Shown piece by piece: positions 1 to 11,229 of a stretch of 64,000 bases of DNA; positions within the stretch are counted from its first letter, which is position 1; each line of letters starts with the position of its first letter. Origin of the DNA: Spiroplasma endosymbiont of Asaphidion curtum (GTDB lineage: Bacteria; Bacillota_I; Bacilli_A; Mycoplasmatales; Nriv7); NCBI RefSeq assembly GCF_964031085.1, contig NZ_OZ035001.1, positions 558,001 to 622,000 on the forward strand. The letters run 5' to 3'. The notes beneath the pieces were generated by a model. It was not told where the DNA came from and did not search any database. It was given only the letters and a program-made list of their open reading frames with translations. The translations under genes and the position numbers were made by a program.

Positions 1-348
1 TCAATTGTAAATTGTTTTAAAACTAATAATTCATTCTTTATGAAAATTTTTAATTCTGCCATAAATTTGTTCAGGCGATCAACCTAATAGTAATTTTTGT
101 TGTACATATTTTACTAATTCTCTATTTTTAAACTTATGAAAATAAACATGTGATTGTTTTCTGTTTTCTGCTTTATTTTGTGCAATTAATGAAAAATAAT
201 GATTACTATCTTTATTTCTATTGACTTCTCGAATAATAGTACTAATACTTCGATTAAGATTTTTAGCTATTTCACTAATTTTTACTTTAAACTTCAATTG
301 ATTCTCAATATAAATTCTTTCATATATGCCAAGATGTTTGTAACCCAT
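1..348 (-). CDS. IS30-type transposase, N-terminal part (runs off window)
   Basis: The first 116 codons of the transposase described at 17479. Start ATG is preceded by AAGGAG. In-frame TGA at codon 90 is Trp in this organism. Confidence 0.85.
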
Positions 349-455
349 ATAAAAACTCCTTGCTTTGTTTTTTCTAAAATAAACTTAGCATCATGAAATT
401 TTTATATGAGATTTTTTGCAATTTTATTTACTTGCACTTACAAGTATAATTCAGC
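1..455 (-). mobile_element. IS30-type element, copy 1, cut by window edge
   Basis: The right-hand 455 bp of an IS30-type element, ending at the GCTGAATTATAC-type terminal repeat (read on the minus strand). The rest lies left of the window, so I cannot say whether the copy is complete. Confidence 0.9.
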
Positions 456-470
456 AAAACAAAATAAAAA

Positions 471-617
471 GGTCGCGTTTAGTTTTCTTAGGTATTGCTT
501 TGAAGAAGTAAAACAATCAGCTAATTATATTATTTAATTACTAAACTAACCCTGCCTTTCTTGTTATTGTCCTTTTTATTCACTACCATTCTATCATATT
601 ATTGAATTTTTACACAA
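471..617 (-). repeat. Right-end tail of ISLre2-like element, interrupted by ISA
   Basis: Reverse-complement match to the tails at 19011-19191, 49394-49634 and 60540-60671. It starts with GGTCGCGTTTAG, carries a small TTGCTT...AAGCAA-type hairpin, and is cut by ISA at 618 exactly inside the ACACAATAAAAA segment that is continuous at 49394-49634. No coding potential is seen. Confidence 0.6.
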
Positions 618-698
618 TAGACTTCTTGCATTACTTATTTATTAAACAAAATTCCTATAAAATATATTTAAAATAGAAATTATAAGGAATTTAAGATT

Positions 699-1523
699 AT
701 GAAATTTGATAAATTTAATTTTATTAATGATAAAGAATTATTACGATTAACTGGAATAAAGCAAAGTACTTTTAATAAAATGTTAAATATTTTAAAAGAA
801 GCTGAGTTAAAAAAGTTTAAAAGAGGTGGTAAAAATAATAAATTATCATTAGAAAATAGATTATTGATGACTTTATCATATTGACGAGAATATCGTACTT
901 ATTTTCATCTTGGTAAAAGTTTTGATATTAGTGAAGCTAGTTGTTATCGAAATATCAAGTGAATTGAAGATATTTTAATCAAACATCCTGATTTTCAACA
1001 ACTTGCTGGTAAAAAAGCATTAATAAATGATTATTTTAATGATAAAACAATTATTATTGATGCTACAGAAACACCCATTCAACGCCCAAAAAAAGACAAA
1101 AACAATCTTATTCAGGAAAAAAGAAAAAACACACTATTAAAACACAAGTAATTATTGAAAAAGAAAGCAAAATAATTATTGCAACAAATTTTTCTCTCGG
1201 TAAAAAGCATGATTTTTGTTTATTTAAAGAATCAAAAATCCCAATTTTAAAAAATACTAAATTAATAGTTGATAATGGTTATCAAGGAATACAAAAAATT
1301 CATAGTAATGTTTCTAATACCTAAGAAAAAAACAAAGAAAAACCCTTTAAATAAAGAACAAAAACATAATAATAAATTAATTTCAAAAATGAGAATTATT
1401 ATTGAAAATATTTTTGCTATTCTTAAAAAATTTAAAATTATTACTGAAAAATATCGTAATCGTAGAAAACGATTTAGTTTAAGATTTAATTTAATTGCTT
1501 CAATTTATAATTTGCAATTATAG
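699..1523 (+). pseudogene. IS5-type (ISA) transposase, extra frameshift
   Basis: Same transposase as the copy at 56698. Besides the conserved slippery A-run at 1088-1094, this copy has one extra T near 1311 (GTTTCTAAT, where the other copies have GTTCTAAT), which throws the C-terminal catalytic part out of frame. Probably inactive. Confidence 0.75.
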
Positions 1524-1548
1524 ATAACATAAAATATTTATTTAAAAT

Positions 1549-2630
1549 GCCAAATTGTAAAGTTAAGTGCAACTAAATTATTTTTCTAACCAAATATTCG
1601 ATTGGTGAAAGATAATTTAGTATTTTTCTTGGTCTTTGGTTTAAAGACAATATAAATTTATGAACTGCATTTTTAGTAGTATTTGAAAAATTAAATTTTT
1701 TAGGAAATTTTTCTCTAATTAAACCATTAGTATTTTCATTAGTACCTCTTTGTCAAGGCGAATACGCATTAGCAAAATAAATTTTCACATTTAAATTTTT
1801 TTCAAGTTGTTGTCAATTAGAAAATTCTTTACCCCTATCAAATGTTATAGTCTTAACAAGATTATTTGGAAGAATTGATAAATAATGGCTAATGTTTTCG
1901 TTAATAACTTTAGTAGTTCTATTTTCAACTAACATTGCTAAAGTAAATCTTGATGTTCTTTCAACTAAAGTTATTAAACATGATTTACTTTTACCTCGTG
2001 ATGATACTACAGTATCACCTTCTCAATGACCAACAGTTATACGATTATTAACATTAATATTTCGTTCTTTAATTGATTTACCATTAAATTTACCGCGATT
2101 TTCTTGAGATTTTCGTTTCTTACCTTTTCTTCTTAAATTTTTATTAGTAACTTTTTCAAGTAATCCAGAATAAATTCAATTGTAAATTGTTTTAAAACTA
2201 ATAATTCATTCTTTATGAAAATTTTTAATTCTGCCATAAATTTGTTCAGGCGATCAACCTAATAGTAATTTTTGTTGTACATATTTTACTAATTCTCTAT
2301 TTTTAAACTTATGAAAATAAACATGTGATTGTTTTCTGTTTTCTGCTTTATTTTGTGCAATTAATGAAAAATAATGATTACTATCTTTATTTCTATTGAC
2401 TTCTCGAATAATAGTACTAATACTTCGATTAAGATTTTTAGCTATTTCACTAATTTTTACTTTAAACTTCAATTGATTCTCAATATAAATTCTTTCATAT
2501 ATGCCAAGATGTTTGTAACCCATATAAAAACTCCTTGCTTTGTTTTTTCTAAAATAAACTTAGCATCATGAAATTTTTATATGAGATTTTTTGCAATTTT
2601 ATTTACTTGCACTTACAAGTATAATTCAGC
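1549..2630 (-). mobile_element. IS30-type element, copy 2, complete
   Basis: Full 1082 bp between GCCAAATTGTAAAG and the GCTGAATTATAC repeat, inserted in ISA copy 1 with AAAT duplicated on both sides. One of only two copies here with a clear target duplication, so likely a direct, recent insertion. Confidence 0.9.
1573..2523 (-). CDS. IS30 family transposase
   Basis: 316-aa DDE transposase, same length and sequence class as the copy at 17479 and free of indels. It is encoded opposite to the ISA gene it interrupts. Confidence 0.9.
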
Positions 2631-2791
2631 AAATTAAATTTAAATAATAAAATAATTTTTTGTTGTGTCAAAATTTACACATTTAATAAAATCCATAAGT
2701 ATTAACCTAATAAAAGTTAGAAATTACTATATAGTATTTTTTATTTACAAATAATTTGTAATTATTTTAATAAGTAATGCAAGAAGTCTAT

Positions 2792-3790
2792 TATCTTAAT
2801 GGTTTAGGTAAATGAAAATATACTGTTCCTTTTCCGGTGACAACAATTTATCGATTTGAAAAAGGTGGTTTTGGCAGAAGTGCTGGTGATGTTTATTTTG
2901 GAACCACAAATGGTGTTTATTTAGCAAAAATGGGTAGTTGAAGGGCAGATACAAAAATTAATGGTATTGATGAAGAAATAGTATCTATTCAAACAGATCG
3001 TGGGCATGAGAATAGTGTGCATATTAAAACTATTAGTGGTAAAGTGTGTTTTTTGGATGCTAATGGAACAATTGGTTGATATAATAATATACCATATCCG
3101 GTGACAACAATTTATCGATTTGAAAAAGGTGGTTTTGGCAGAAGTGCTGGTGATGTTTATTTTGGAACAACCAACGGAATATATTTATCAACAGCACAAA
3201 ACAATTGAATTAATCCGTCAAAAATTAATAATGGTATTAATAATGCTGTAGCCGAAATTAAAGATGTTAATGATAATTATAACTCTGTGTTTGTTAGAAC
3301 TAATAATGGAGAAGCATATTATCTTAACGGTCGTGGTGAATTGTCAAAATATAATGTTCCTTTTCCGGTGACAACAATTTATCGATTTGAAAAAAGTGGA
3401 GCTGGTCGAAATGTTGGTGATGTTTATTTTGGAACCACTAATGGTGTTTATTTAGCAAAAATGGGTAGTTGAACGGCAGATACAAAAATTAATGGTATTA
3501 ATAAGGAAATAGTATCTATTCAAAAAGATCGTGAAAATGGTAACAGTGTACTTATTAAAACCATTACTGGTAATGTGTGTTTTCTTGATGGAGACGGAAA
3601 AATTGGTTGATATAATATACCATATCCGGGGACATCAATTTATCGATTTGAAAAAGGTACAGGCAAATATGGCATAAATGATGGTGATGTATATATTGGA
3701 ACAAGTAATGGATTATACTTATCAAAAGCAGGTAATAATTGAAATACACTATCAAAAATTGATTTGCAAAATAATCATGATGAATTATAA
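2792..3790 (+). pseudogene. Beta-propeller-like tandem-repeat protein, 5'-truncated
   Basis: Open frame of 332 codons up to TAA, beginning directly at the right end of ISA copy 1, so start and any signal peptide are lost. It consists of four tandem units of 87-89 residues, with the conserved string PVTTIYRFEKGG starting at DNA positions 2834, 3098, 3365 and 3626. Each unit carries GDVYFGTTNGVYL and a WYN/I-PYP motif; TGA codons fall at conserved Trp positions. The short YFGTxNGxYL motif recurs in the lipoprotein at 29555, so I infer a surface repeat-blade protein of the same type. DNA identity between units is high, which favours unit gain and loss. Function unknown. Confidence 0.6.
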
Positions 3791-3895
3791 AAAAATATTA
3801 TTAATTTTAGGAACAATTAGTTAATTAGAACAAATACAACAAGTTTAATTGCTTGTAAAAATAAGAAAAATATTCAAACCAGTAATTTTTGTTAA
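3780..3895 (+). pseudogene. Lipoprotein leader remnant
   Basis: ATG at 3780 overlaps the end of the upstream gene. It reads MNYKKILLILGTIS, then after a one-base loss LIRTNTTSLIACKNK, a typical spiroplasma lipoprotein leader with lipobox SLIAC. It ends after a few more codons inside the terminator. Decayed start of a surface lipoprotein gene. Confidence 0.45.
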
Positions 3896-3907
3896 TTACT
3901 GGTTTTT
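3876..3907 (+). terminator. Rho-independent terminator
   Basis: Stem AAACCAGTAATT / AATTACTGGTTT with a TTTGTT-like loop, followed by TTATTTT. It ends the propeller/lipoprotein-remnant transcript. Confidence 0.75.
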
Positions 3908-4044
3908 ATTTTGACAAAATAGAAAGGAGAAAAAACGAAAAGTTGCTTAGTCGTTAAAAAGCGTTGTTATCGTAAAAAATCACTTTTCTTGAGCCCGTAT
4001 AAAATTGAGGTAGTGCAATTCCACATTTAATGATAAAATTTGAG

Positions 4045-4152
4045 GGCAGAGTGAATTTAAGTTAATTGCTTCTTAGAGACACAGTTAATTGTACAGTCCC
4101 GTTTAAAAGAGTATTGTCATCATAGACAACCACCCTTTAGGGTGGTAATTTT
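4045..4152 (+). ncRNA. Possible orphan type II tracrRNA (relic)
   Basis: An extended -10 box (TGATAAAAT, 4031-4039) precedes about 108 nt with a tracrRNA-like layout: a possible anti-repeat at about 4061-4109, a hairpin TTGTC-ATCATA-GACAA (4114-4129) and a strong terminator (4129-4146). Read backwards, the anti-repeat gives ACTGTACAATTAACTGTGT, which resembles the CTGTACAAT core I recall from Mollicute type II CRISPR repeats. No repeat array and no recognisable cas1/cas2 is in the window; the only neighbour is an unidentified C-terminal CDS fragment (4176-4351). It could instead be some other small RNA or phage sequence. Confidence 0.4.
4129..4152 (+). terminator. Terminator of the small RNA
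   Basis: Perfect 7-bp stem ACCACCC / GGGTGGT with TTTA loop (4129-4146), followed by AATTTT. It could also stop the convergent minus-strand fragment. Confidence 0.75.
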
Positions 4153-4175
4153 AACAGTTTTTAAATTTAGTTAAC

Positions 4176-4351
4176 TTATTTTTCTGTTTTAATGATAAAT
4201 GTTTTTCTAGGATTTATTTCTATTCTATATCCGCTTGAGTGATCATAGTAATTTATTGTCATTTCTAATTGGATAAACTTTTGGATCTTGTGTGTTTTTC
4301 TATTGTTATTTTGGTTAATTATTTTTCCATATTTTCCTGTTAAATCTTCAA
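4176..4351 (-). pseudogene. Unidentified C-terminal CDS fragment
   Basis: 58 open codons ending ...INPRKTFIIKTEK-stop, cut at its 5' side by an ISA end at 4352. The peptide contains GKYGKIINQNNNRKTHKIQKF. It is convergent with the tracrRNA-like locus about 25 bp away. A Cas9 C-terminus would fit that context, but no diagnostic motif is present and I make no assignment. Confidence 0.4.
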
Positions 4352-4378
4352 TAGACTTCTTGCATTACTTATTAAAAT
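4352..4378 (-). mobile_element. ISA right-end remnant
   Basis: 27 bp of ISA right end (TAGACTTCTTGC...TTAAAAT), immediately followed by an IS30-type element. Confidence 0.7.
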
Positions 4379-5194
4379 GCCAAATTGTAAAGTTAAGTGC
4401 AACTAAATTATTTTTCTAACCAAATATTCGATTGGTGAAAGATAATTTAGTATTTTTCTTGGTCTTTGGTTTAAAGACAATATAAATTTATGAACTGCAT
4501 TTTTAGTAGTATTTGAAAAATTAAATTTTTTAGGAAATTTTTCTCTAATTAAACCATTAGTATTTTCATTAGTACCTCTTTGTCAAGGCGAATACGCATT
4601 AGCAAAATAAATTTTCACATTTAAATTTTTTTCAAGTTGTTGTCAATTAGAAAATTCTTTACCCCTATCAAATGTTATAGTCTTAACAAGATTATTTGGA
4701 AGAATTGATAAATAATGGCTAATGTTTTCGTTAACAACTTTAGTAGTTCTATTTTCAACTAACATTGCTAAAGTAAATCTTGATGTTCTTTCAACTAAAG
4801 TTATTAAACATGATTTACTTTTACCTCGTGATGATACTACAGTATCACCTTCTCAATGACCAACAGTTATACGATTATTAACATTAATATTTCGTTCTTT
4901 AATTGATTTACCATTAAATTTACCGCGATTTTCTTGAGATTTTCGTTTCTTACCTTTTCTTCTTAAATTTTTATTAGTAACTTTTTCAAGTAATCCAGAA
5001 TAAATTCAATTGTAAATTGTTTTAAAACTAATAATTCATTCTTTATGAAAATTTTTAATTCTGCCATAAATTTGTTCAGGCGATCAACCTAATAGTAATT
5101 TTTGTTGTACATATTTTACTAATTCTCTATTTTTAAACTTATGAAAATAAACATGTGATTGTTTTCTGTTTTCTGCTTTATTTTGTGCAATTAA
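4379..5194 (-). mobile_element. IS30-type element, copy 3, truncated
   Basis: It has the GCCAAATTG end and the C-terminal two thirds of the transposase gene (stop at 4403), then breaks off at 5194 where copy 4 begins. The N-terminal 52 codons are missing. Confidence 0.85.
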
Positions 5195-6277
5195 GCCAAA
5201 TTGTAAAGTTAAGTGCAACTAAATTATTTTTCTAACCAAATATTCGATTGGTGAAAGATAATTTAGTATTTTTCTTGGTCTTTGGTTTAAAGACAATATA
5301 AATTTATGAACTGCATTTTTAGTAGTATTTGAAAAATTAAATTTTTTAGGAAATTTTTCTCTAATTAAACCATTAGTATTTTCATTAGTACCTCTTTGTC
5401 AAGGCGAATACGCATTAGCAAAATAAATTTTTCACATTTAAATTTTTTTCAAGTTGTTGTCAATTAGAAAATTCTTTACCCCTATCAAATGTTATAGTCT
5501 TAACAAGATTATTTGGAAGAATTGATAAATAATGGCTAATGTTTTCGTTAACAACTTTAGTAGTTCTATTTTCAACTAACATTGCTAAAGTAAATCTTGA
5601 TGTTCTTTCAACTAAAGTTATTAAACATGATTTACTTTTACCTCGTGATGATACTACAGTATCACCTTCTCAATGACCAACAGTTATACGATTATTAACA
5701 TTAATATTTCGTTCTTTAATTGATTTACCATTAAATTTACCTCGATTTTCTTGAGATTTTCGTTTCTTACCTTTTCTTCTTAAATTTTTATTAGTAACTT
5801 TTTCAAGTAATCCAGAATAAATTCAATTGTAAATTGTTTTAAAACTAATAATTCATTCTTTATGAAAATTTTTAATTCTGCCATAAATTTGTTCAGGCGA
5901 TCAACCTAATAGTAATTTTTGTTGTACATATTTTACTAATTCTCTATTTTTAAACTTATGAAAATAAACATGTGATTGTTTTCTGTTTTCTGCTTTATTT
6001 TGTGCAATTAATGAAAAATAATGATTACTATCTTTATTTCTATTGACTTCTCGAATAATAGTACTAATACTTCGATTAAGATTTTTAGCTATTTCACTAA
6101 TTTTTACTTTAAACTTCAATTGATTCTCAATATAAATTCTTTCATATATGCCAAGATGTTTGTAACCCATATAAAAACTCCTTGCTTTGTTTTTTCTAAA
6201 ATAAACTTAGCATCATGAAATTTTTATATGAGATTTTTTGCAATTTTATTTACTTGCACTTACAAGTATAATTCAGC
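5195..6277 (-). mobile_element. IS30-type element, copy 4, 1083 bp
   Basis: Both ends are present, directly abutting copies 3 and 5 with no target duplication. One base longer than the others. Confidence 0.85.
5219..6170 (-). pseudogene. IS30 family transposase, frameshifted
   Basis: Same gene as at 17479 but with five instead of four T near 5428-5432 (AAATTTTTCACA). The frameshift lies between the second and third catalytic residues, so this copy is probably inactive. Confidence 0.8.
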
Positions 6278-6769
6278 TTTTATTAGTAACTTTTTCAAGT
6301 AATCCAGAATAAATTCAATTGTAAATTGTTTTAAAACTAATAATTCATTCTTTATGAAAATTTTTAATTCTGCCATAAATTTGTTCAGGCGATCAACCTA
6401 ATAGTAATTTTTGTTGTACATATTTTACTAATTCTCTATTTTTAAACTTATGAAAATAAACATGTGATTGTTTTCTGTTTTCTGCTTTATTTTGTGCAAT
6501 TAATGAAAAATAATGATTACTATCTTTATTTCTATTGACTTCTCGAATAATAGTACTAATACTTCGATTAAGATTTTTAGCTATTTCACTAATTTTTACT
6601 TTAAACTTCAATTGATTCTCAATATAAATTCTTTCATATATGCCAAGATGTTTGTAACCCATATAAAAACTCCTTGCTTTGTTTTTTCTAAAATAAACTT
6701 AGCATCATGAAATTTTTATATGAGATTTTTTGCAATTTTATTTACTTGCACTTACAAGTATAATTCAGC
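6278..6769 (-). mobile_element. IS30-type element, copy 5, truncated
   Basis: Holds only the 5' portion of the gene (start ATG at 6662, about 128 codons) and the GCTGAATTATAC-type end at 6769. It overlaps copy 3 in content, so the 3-4-5 cluster is a rearranged tandem, not a single insertion into one copy. Confidence 0.85.
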
Positions 6770-7292
6770 ATAAATCAATAATTATTTGCGATTTTAATGA
6801 ATGTTGCCTTTTCTTACCAGAAAATAATAATTTTAGTTTTTTTAATTCTTCAATTGGAATTTCTGTAGCATCAATTGCTAATAAATTATTATTAGTACCC
6901 TTATTTTCCAATAATATCTTTTTGCCAGGTATATTGAAAGTGACTATTTTTTATTAGAGTATTTTCAACTCAAAAGATATTACGAATACAACTAACATGA
7001 CTAATATTATATTTTTTTGCAATAATAAGATATGTACTATATTCTTTTCAGTATTCTAAAGTCATAAGTAATCTTTGCTCTATTGATAATTTATTTGGTC
7101 TACCACCAATTTGTTTTTGTTTAGCTTCAGCTTCTTTTAAAATTTCTACCATTTTCATGAAAGTTTTATATTTTATGCCTATTAGACTATAAAATTCATT
7201 TTCGTCTTTGTATTTATCTAACATTTGTACTTCACCTAGGAAATAATATTATCAAAATAGTAGATAAAATTAAAGGTTATGTACCAAGTCTA
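6770..7292 (-). mobile_element. ISB copy 1 (IS5-type), 3' part lost
   Basis: Carries the transposase start (ATG at 7224) through the first catalytic Asp region and the end GGTTATGTACCAAGTCTA at 7292. The catalytic C-terminal part is replaced by the IS30-type element. The frame is also broken by small indels. Confidence 0.8.
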
Positions 7293-7540
7293 ATAACTCT
7301 AATGAATTATTTTTTTCTAAAAAATCATTTTCTGATAAATCAAAGAAATAAGTTAATTCATTATTATATTTTACTATTAAAGGGTGATTTTTCTTTCTTA
7401 AAAGAAGTGTTTTTTTAGCACATTCACGATAGTTCTTATAATCCTTCCTTATAAATTTTATTTATCACTGGTAGTAATATCTTATTCCGTTTCTTCATTG
7501 CTAAATAATCTCTTCCTCTCTTTTTGTTTGTTAGATATTT
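7293..7540 (-). pseudogene. Unidentified CDS fragment with frameshift
   Basis: Read on the minus strand, one frame gives KYLTNKKRGRDLLAMKKRNK... and a second gives KDYKNYRECAKKTLLLRKKN..., the two meeting at about 7445. The frame stops where ISB begins. It looks like one frameshifted, IS-truncated protein of unknown function. Confidence 0.4.
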
Positions 7541-7549
7541 AGATATAAA

Positions 7550-7585
7550 AAATGACTTAAATTTTAATTAAAATTTAAGTCATTT
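7550..7585 (-). terminator. Long perfect palindrome, likely bidirectional terminator
   Basis: 36-bp palindrome (ATGACTTAAATTTTA and its complement) with T-runs on both sides. It lies upstream of the fragment at 7293 and beyond the end of the FtsX-type gene. Confidence 0.6.
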
Positions 7586-7765
7586 TACTTACTTTTTTTA
7601 TTGCAGAGTACATTCCTGAACTGCTATAGTTTTTTAAAATTTTTAAAAAACTGATGATTTTCACTTTTCATAAAAATATTATGAAATATTAAAGTTAAAA
7701 TAGCAAGGTTATTTTTTCCTTTTTATAAAAATTGCTGATCTTTTATTATTTAAACTAGTTTTTTC

Positions 7766-10700
7766 CTATGATGTTTTTTGTAAGATGAGAACATCTTTTC
7801 TTTGAATAATAAAAATTGAAATAAAGTATGTTATGAGAAGAATAAATAATACAATGCCAATTGTTAATAATAAAGAAATTAATGAAATATGAGTTAGATA
7901 CATAATTCCTGAGAGTTTAAATATATAAGTACCCACAATATATCAAGTTAAAAATGAAAGTCCCACACCACCAGCAAAGAAAAGAATAACAGCAATTAAA
8001 TACCAACCAATAATTAAACTAACAATTTGCTTAATATGATAACCAAGAATTTTCATTGTCGCAATAATAAAAATATTATCATCAATAATCATTGAAACTA
8101 ATAAAATTAAAACATTAATTACTACTACTAAGGTTACATAACGAATTGTATCTAAAACACTACTAATGATATTTAAAAGATTAGTAATACCCTCTTTTGC
8201 TAAACGAATAATAAGAATGCTATTAAAATTAGCAGTATTCTTAATTCCTAATGTTGGAATGTTAGGTTCTTCTTTTATTAATGGTGGTCTTACTAAATTG
8301 TTTTTATTGTTGTTAGTACTAATACTATCAATTGTGACAATCGGAATACTATCTCTTTCATAATAAAGTCCCATTGACCGTAAGGGTTGTAACACTTCAT
8401 TTTTTCCCATTATAAAATTATAAAAATTATTATTTTGAAAATCATTACCTTCTTTGTTAACATCAATAATGTCATAATTGTCAGCATTCTTAATAGCTTC
8501 ACGATAAACAAAGTATTTCGCAATTAGTTTTTCATTAGTGACAATACTTCATCCATCGGTAGCATTATCAATAATACCAACAATCTTAATATTCATATCT
8601 TTAATTCAAAACATATTAAAATTATTAATAATATCACCGACTTGATATTGATGCTGATAATATTCAGCATAGCTACGAGAAACAAGAACTGGTAATATGC
8701 GATGCTTAACATTATAATCATTAGGATTATTAAAGTAAAGTTGATCAATATATTGATCACTATTTTTAATATTTAATATGTCTTGAAAAGATTTTTGATT
8801 TACACCATAAACAAACGCATTAAATCCTGAATTAATCTTCTGAATTTCGTTTAATGTGGGAATATTGAAATAATAACGATTCATCAAATAATCTTGTGTA
8901 TTATCATATTCTACATAATTAAGGGTTAAATCAATATTTTCAATATTAATATTGGTATTTTTAAAATTATCTATAATATTTAAAAAACTCATAATGTCTT
9001 TAAAGTTAAATTCAGGTGGCATTTTTTTACTAAGTTCAATAATTAATTTCCGATTTTTTAAAATAATATCTATTGTGTCACTACTAACATTAAATTTATA
9101 TCGTTCAGGAATTTTTATTTGTAACGCTTTAAGGCGATTAAATCATTTCATAAGTTGGTTTTGTTTATCAACATTTAACTTATGAAATATTTGAATAAGA
9201 GTAATATTAGGATTTTTATTTAGAATTTTCTGAACGATACCGAAAATTTCTTTTAACTTCTCATTGCCAATAGCGTTAAAAAGACGATAAATAGTTGTTT
9301 TTTTAGTATCAGGTTTTATTTCTTCATCTTGTCAATCAACAATATAATATGCAAATTCTCTCCTTGAATTATAATTATAAACATTAAATGTCCGAGAACC
9401 AATTATATCTTGTAAAGCAATATATTCATATTGTTGATTATAAAAATAAGCAGTAGTTGCCGATTGTTTTGTATTATTAGCATTAAATTGATCATAATCA
9501 GTAATATTACGATATTGTTCATTATAACTATTACTACTAGCAATTTTTCATTCCGAGTGAAAACTATCAATTTTATGATGCATTGTATCCACAGTTAAAT
9601 ATTGTAAAAATAAAATAAATGAAGCTAATAGCAAAATACTACCACTTACTAATCATTTTCCAAATGATTTAGTAAAAAATGCTACTGAAAGACGAAATGA
9701 AAATGGAAATTTAACTACTAATGATTTAAAAAAATGTGCTGCTAAATAACCTTTACTACTATTGGAAGCATAAATTAATTCTAATACAGGCATTCGTAAA
9801 AGAAAGGTTGTTAATCCTCAACAAACAAAAGTAAATAATAATGGTAAAAAGATGAAAAAAATTAATGAAATTTTAATATCAAAATAAATTGTTACAATGC
9901 CGAAATTATAAATTAACATTGCTCCTGAAAATTGCTTTTGAAATAACAATGAAATTCCAAATCCTAAAATAGCAGCTAAAGATGTAATAATAAAAATTGA
10001 ACCAATAAAATTAAACGAAATTTGTCAACCTTTATAACCAAATGATTTTAAAATTCCAATTTGAGTGCGTTGGTCATTAATTTCTTTACGAATAAAAAAA
10101 GATACAATTAAAACTAATGCTGACATTGAAATTAAAGTTAAAGCAATAAAAACAATACTTTGAATAATTAAATTACTTATTAATTCATCACTTATAACTT
10201 TAATAAAATTTTTATTAACATCTTCAATTAAAGTTTTTTCTTTTAATTGCTTGTAAATATCTTTTTGAGCTTGAACTTCATCACCAGTAATTGTTAAATA
10301 AATACTAGAATTTTTAAAACTACTTTTAGTATCATTACGAAAATGATCATCAAATAAAAGATCAATGGTAGTATAAATTACGCCATTATCTTTAGGACTT
10401 AACTGTTTGGGAATTAATGTTTGAATTAAACTATTTTTTTGAATAAACTTTGTTGTATAACTATTTCCGATGCCCGCAACAATAAATTTATTATTTTTAA
10501 TTATAAATGAATCATTAATTTTAATATTATGGACATAACTATAAGTCTCGCTAATAACAATTTCATCATTTCTAATCGGAATTCGTCCTTTAACAATACT
10601 AACAGGATTATTATTAATTAATCCAATATTTTCTAAATAAAAACTAGGAACAATATCAAATTCTTGCCCATTATTATTTTGGATGCGTCCTTTAAAAAAT

Positions 10701-11200
10701 AATGAACTTTTAATATTTTTAGATTTTGTTGCCATTAAAATTCGCCAATTACGAATGCTAGTTTCACGAAGTGGAACTTTATCACTGTCTTTATTTTGAG
10801 TGATGACAATTAAATGGATTGAACAAAGCATTGGATCAATAAAAGGTTCTTGTTTATTTTGATTTTCAATTTGACAATTAAAACCTTCATTTTCAAGTTT
10901 TGCTAACATTAGCATTAATTTAGCATTATTATTTTCAAAAGGAATGATAGTATTTTCTGTTAAATCAATAGTTGTATTGCTACTATCATTAATTAACTTT
11001 AATTCTGAGCGATTAGAAATACGATGTGTTGGTCGCAAAGGATTTTTATAGATTAAATCATATTTTGATGTAATTTGTTGATTGTTAGCAAACATGGCAC
11101 TAAAAATACTAATTGCTAACACAAGCAAAATTAGTAAACCAATATATTGTAAAAATTGTTTCTTAATAGAACGAAAAGAGTTTTTTAAAAGAACAAACAT
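7766..11200 (-). CDS. ABC transporter permease, FtsX/MacB type
   Basis: Single 1144-aa frame when TGA is read as Trp; I checked several stretches of the frame for stops and found none. An N-terminal membrane segment (residues about 17-37, YIGLLILLVLAISIF) is followed by a large extracellular region of about 300 residues. FtsX-type segments then appear near residue 350-390 (FIALTLISMSALVLIVSFF, then QIGILKSFGYKG) and again at the C-terminus. This is the usual layout of large Mollicute permeases of lipoprotein/peptide-type ABC systems. No ATPase gene is adjacent in the window. ATG chosen because the membrane helix follows directly. It is the last gene of the block that starts at 17101, 29 bp after the Asp23-like gene. 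Substrate unknown. Confidence 0.85.
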
Positions 11201-11229
11201 CTACTTAACCCCCATAAGTATGAAATAAC

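Larger units (their letters stand above)
618..2790 (+). mobile_element. ISA copy 1 (IS5-type), interrupted by IS30-type
   Basis: Both ends are present: TAGACTTCTTGCATTAC at 618 and its inverted form ending at 2790. The 3' part is split at 1548/2631 by an IS30-type element flanked by AAAT on both sides, a 4-bp target duplication. Confidence 0.85.

Noticed and set aside
199-396. 65-aa frame MITIFISIDFSNNS... repeated antisense to every IS30-type gene
   Set aside because: Shadow of the transposase start on the opposite strand; identical wherever the IS occurs, no RBS, no independent conservation.
2834-3690. CRISPR-like array suggested by regularly spaced repeats every about 264 bp
   Set aside because: Spacing is a multiple of three and the repeats lie in one open frame; they are protein repeats.
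3950-4030. Short gene starting ACG after AAAGGAG (TKSCLVVKKRCYRKK...)
   Set aside because: No valid start codon and only 31 codons; too weak to call.
8166-8363. Plus-strand hydrophobic frames inside the FtsX-type gene (also 8952-9185)
   Set aside because: Antisense shadows of a continuous, family-matching minus-strand gene.
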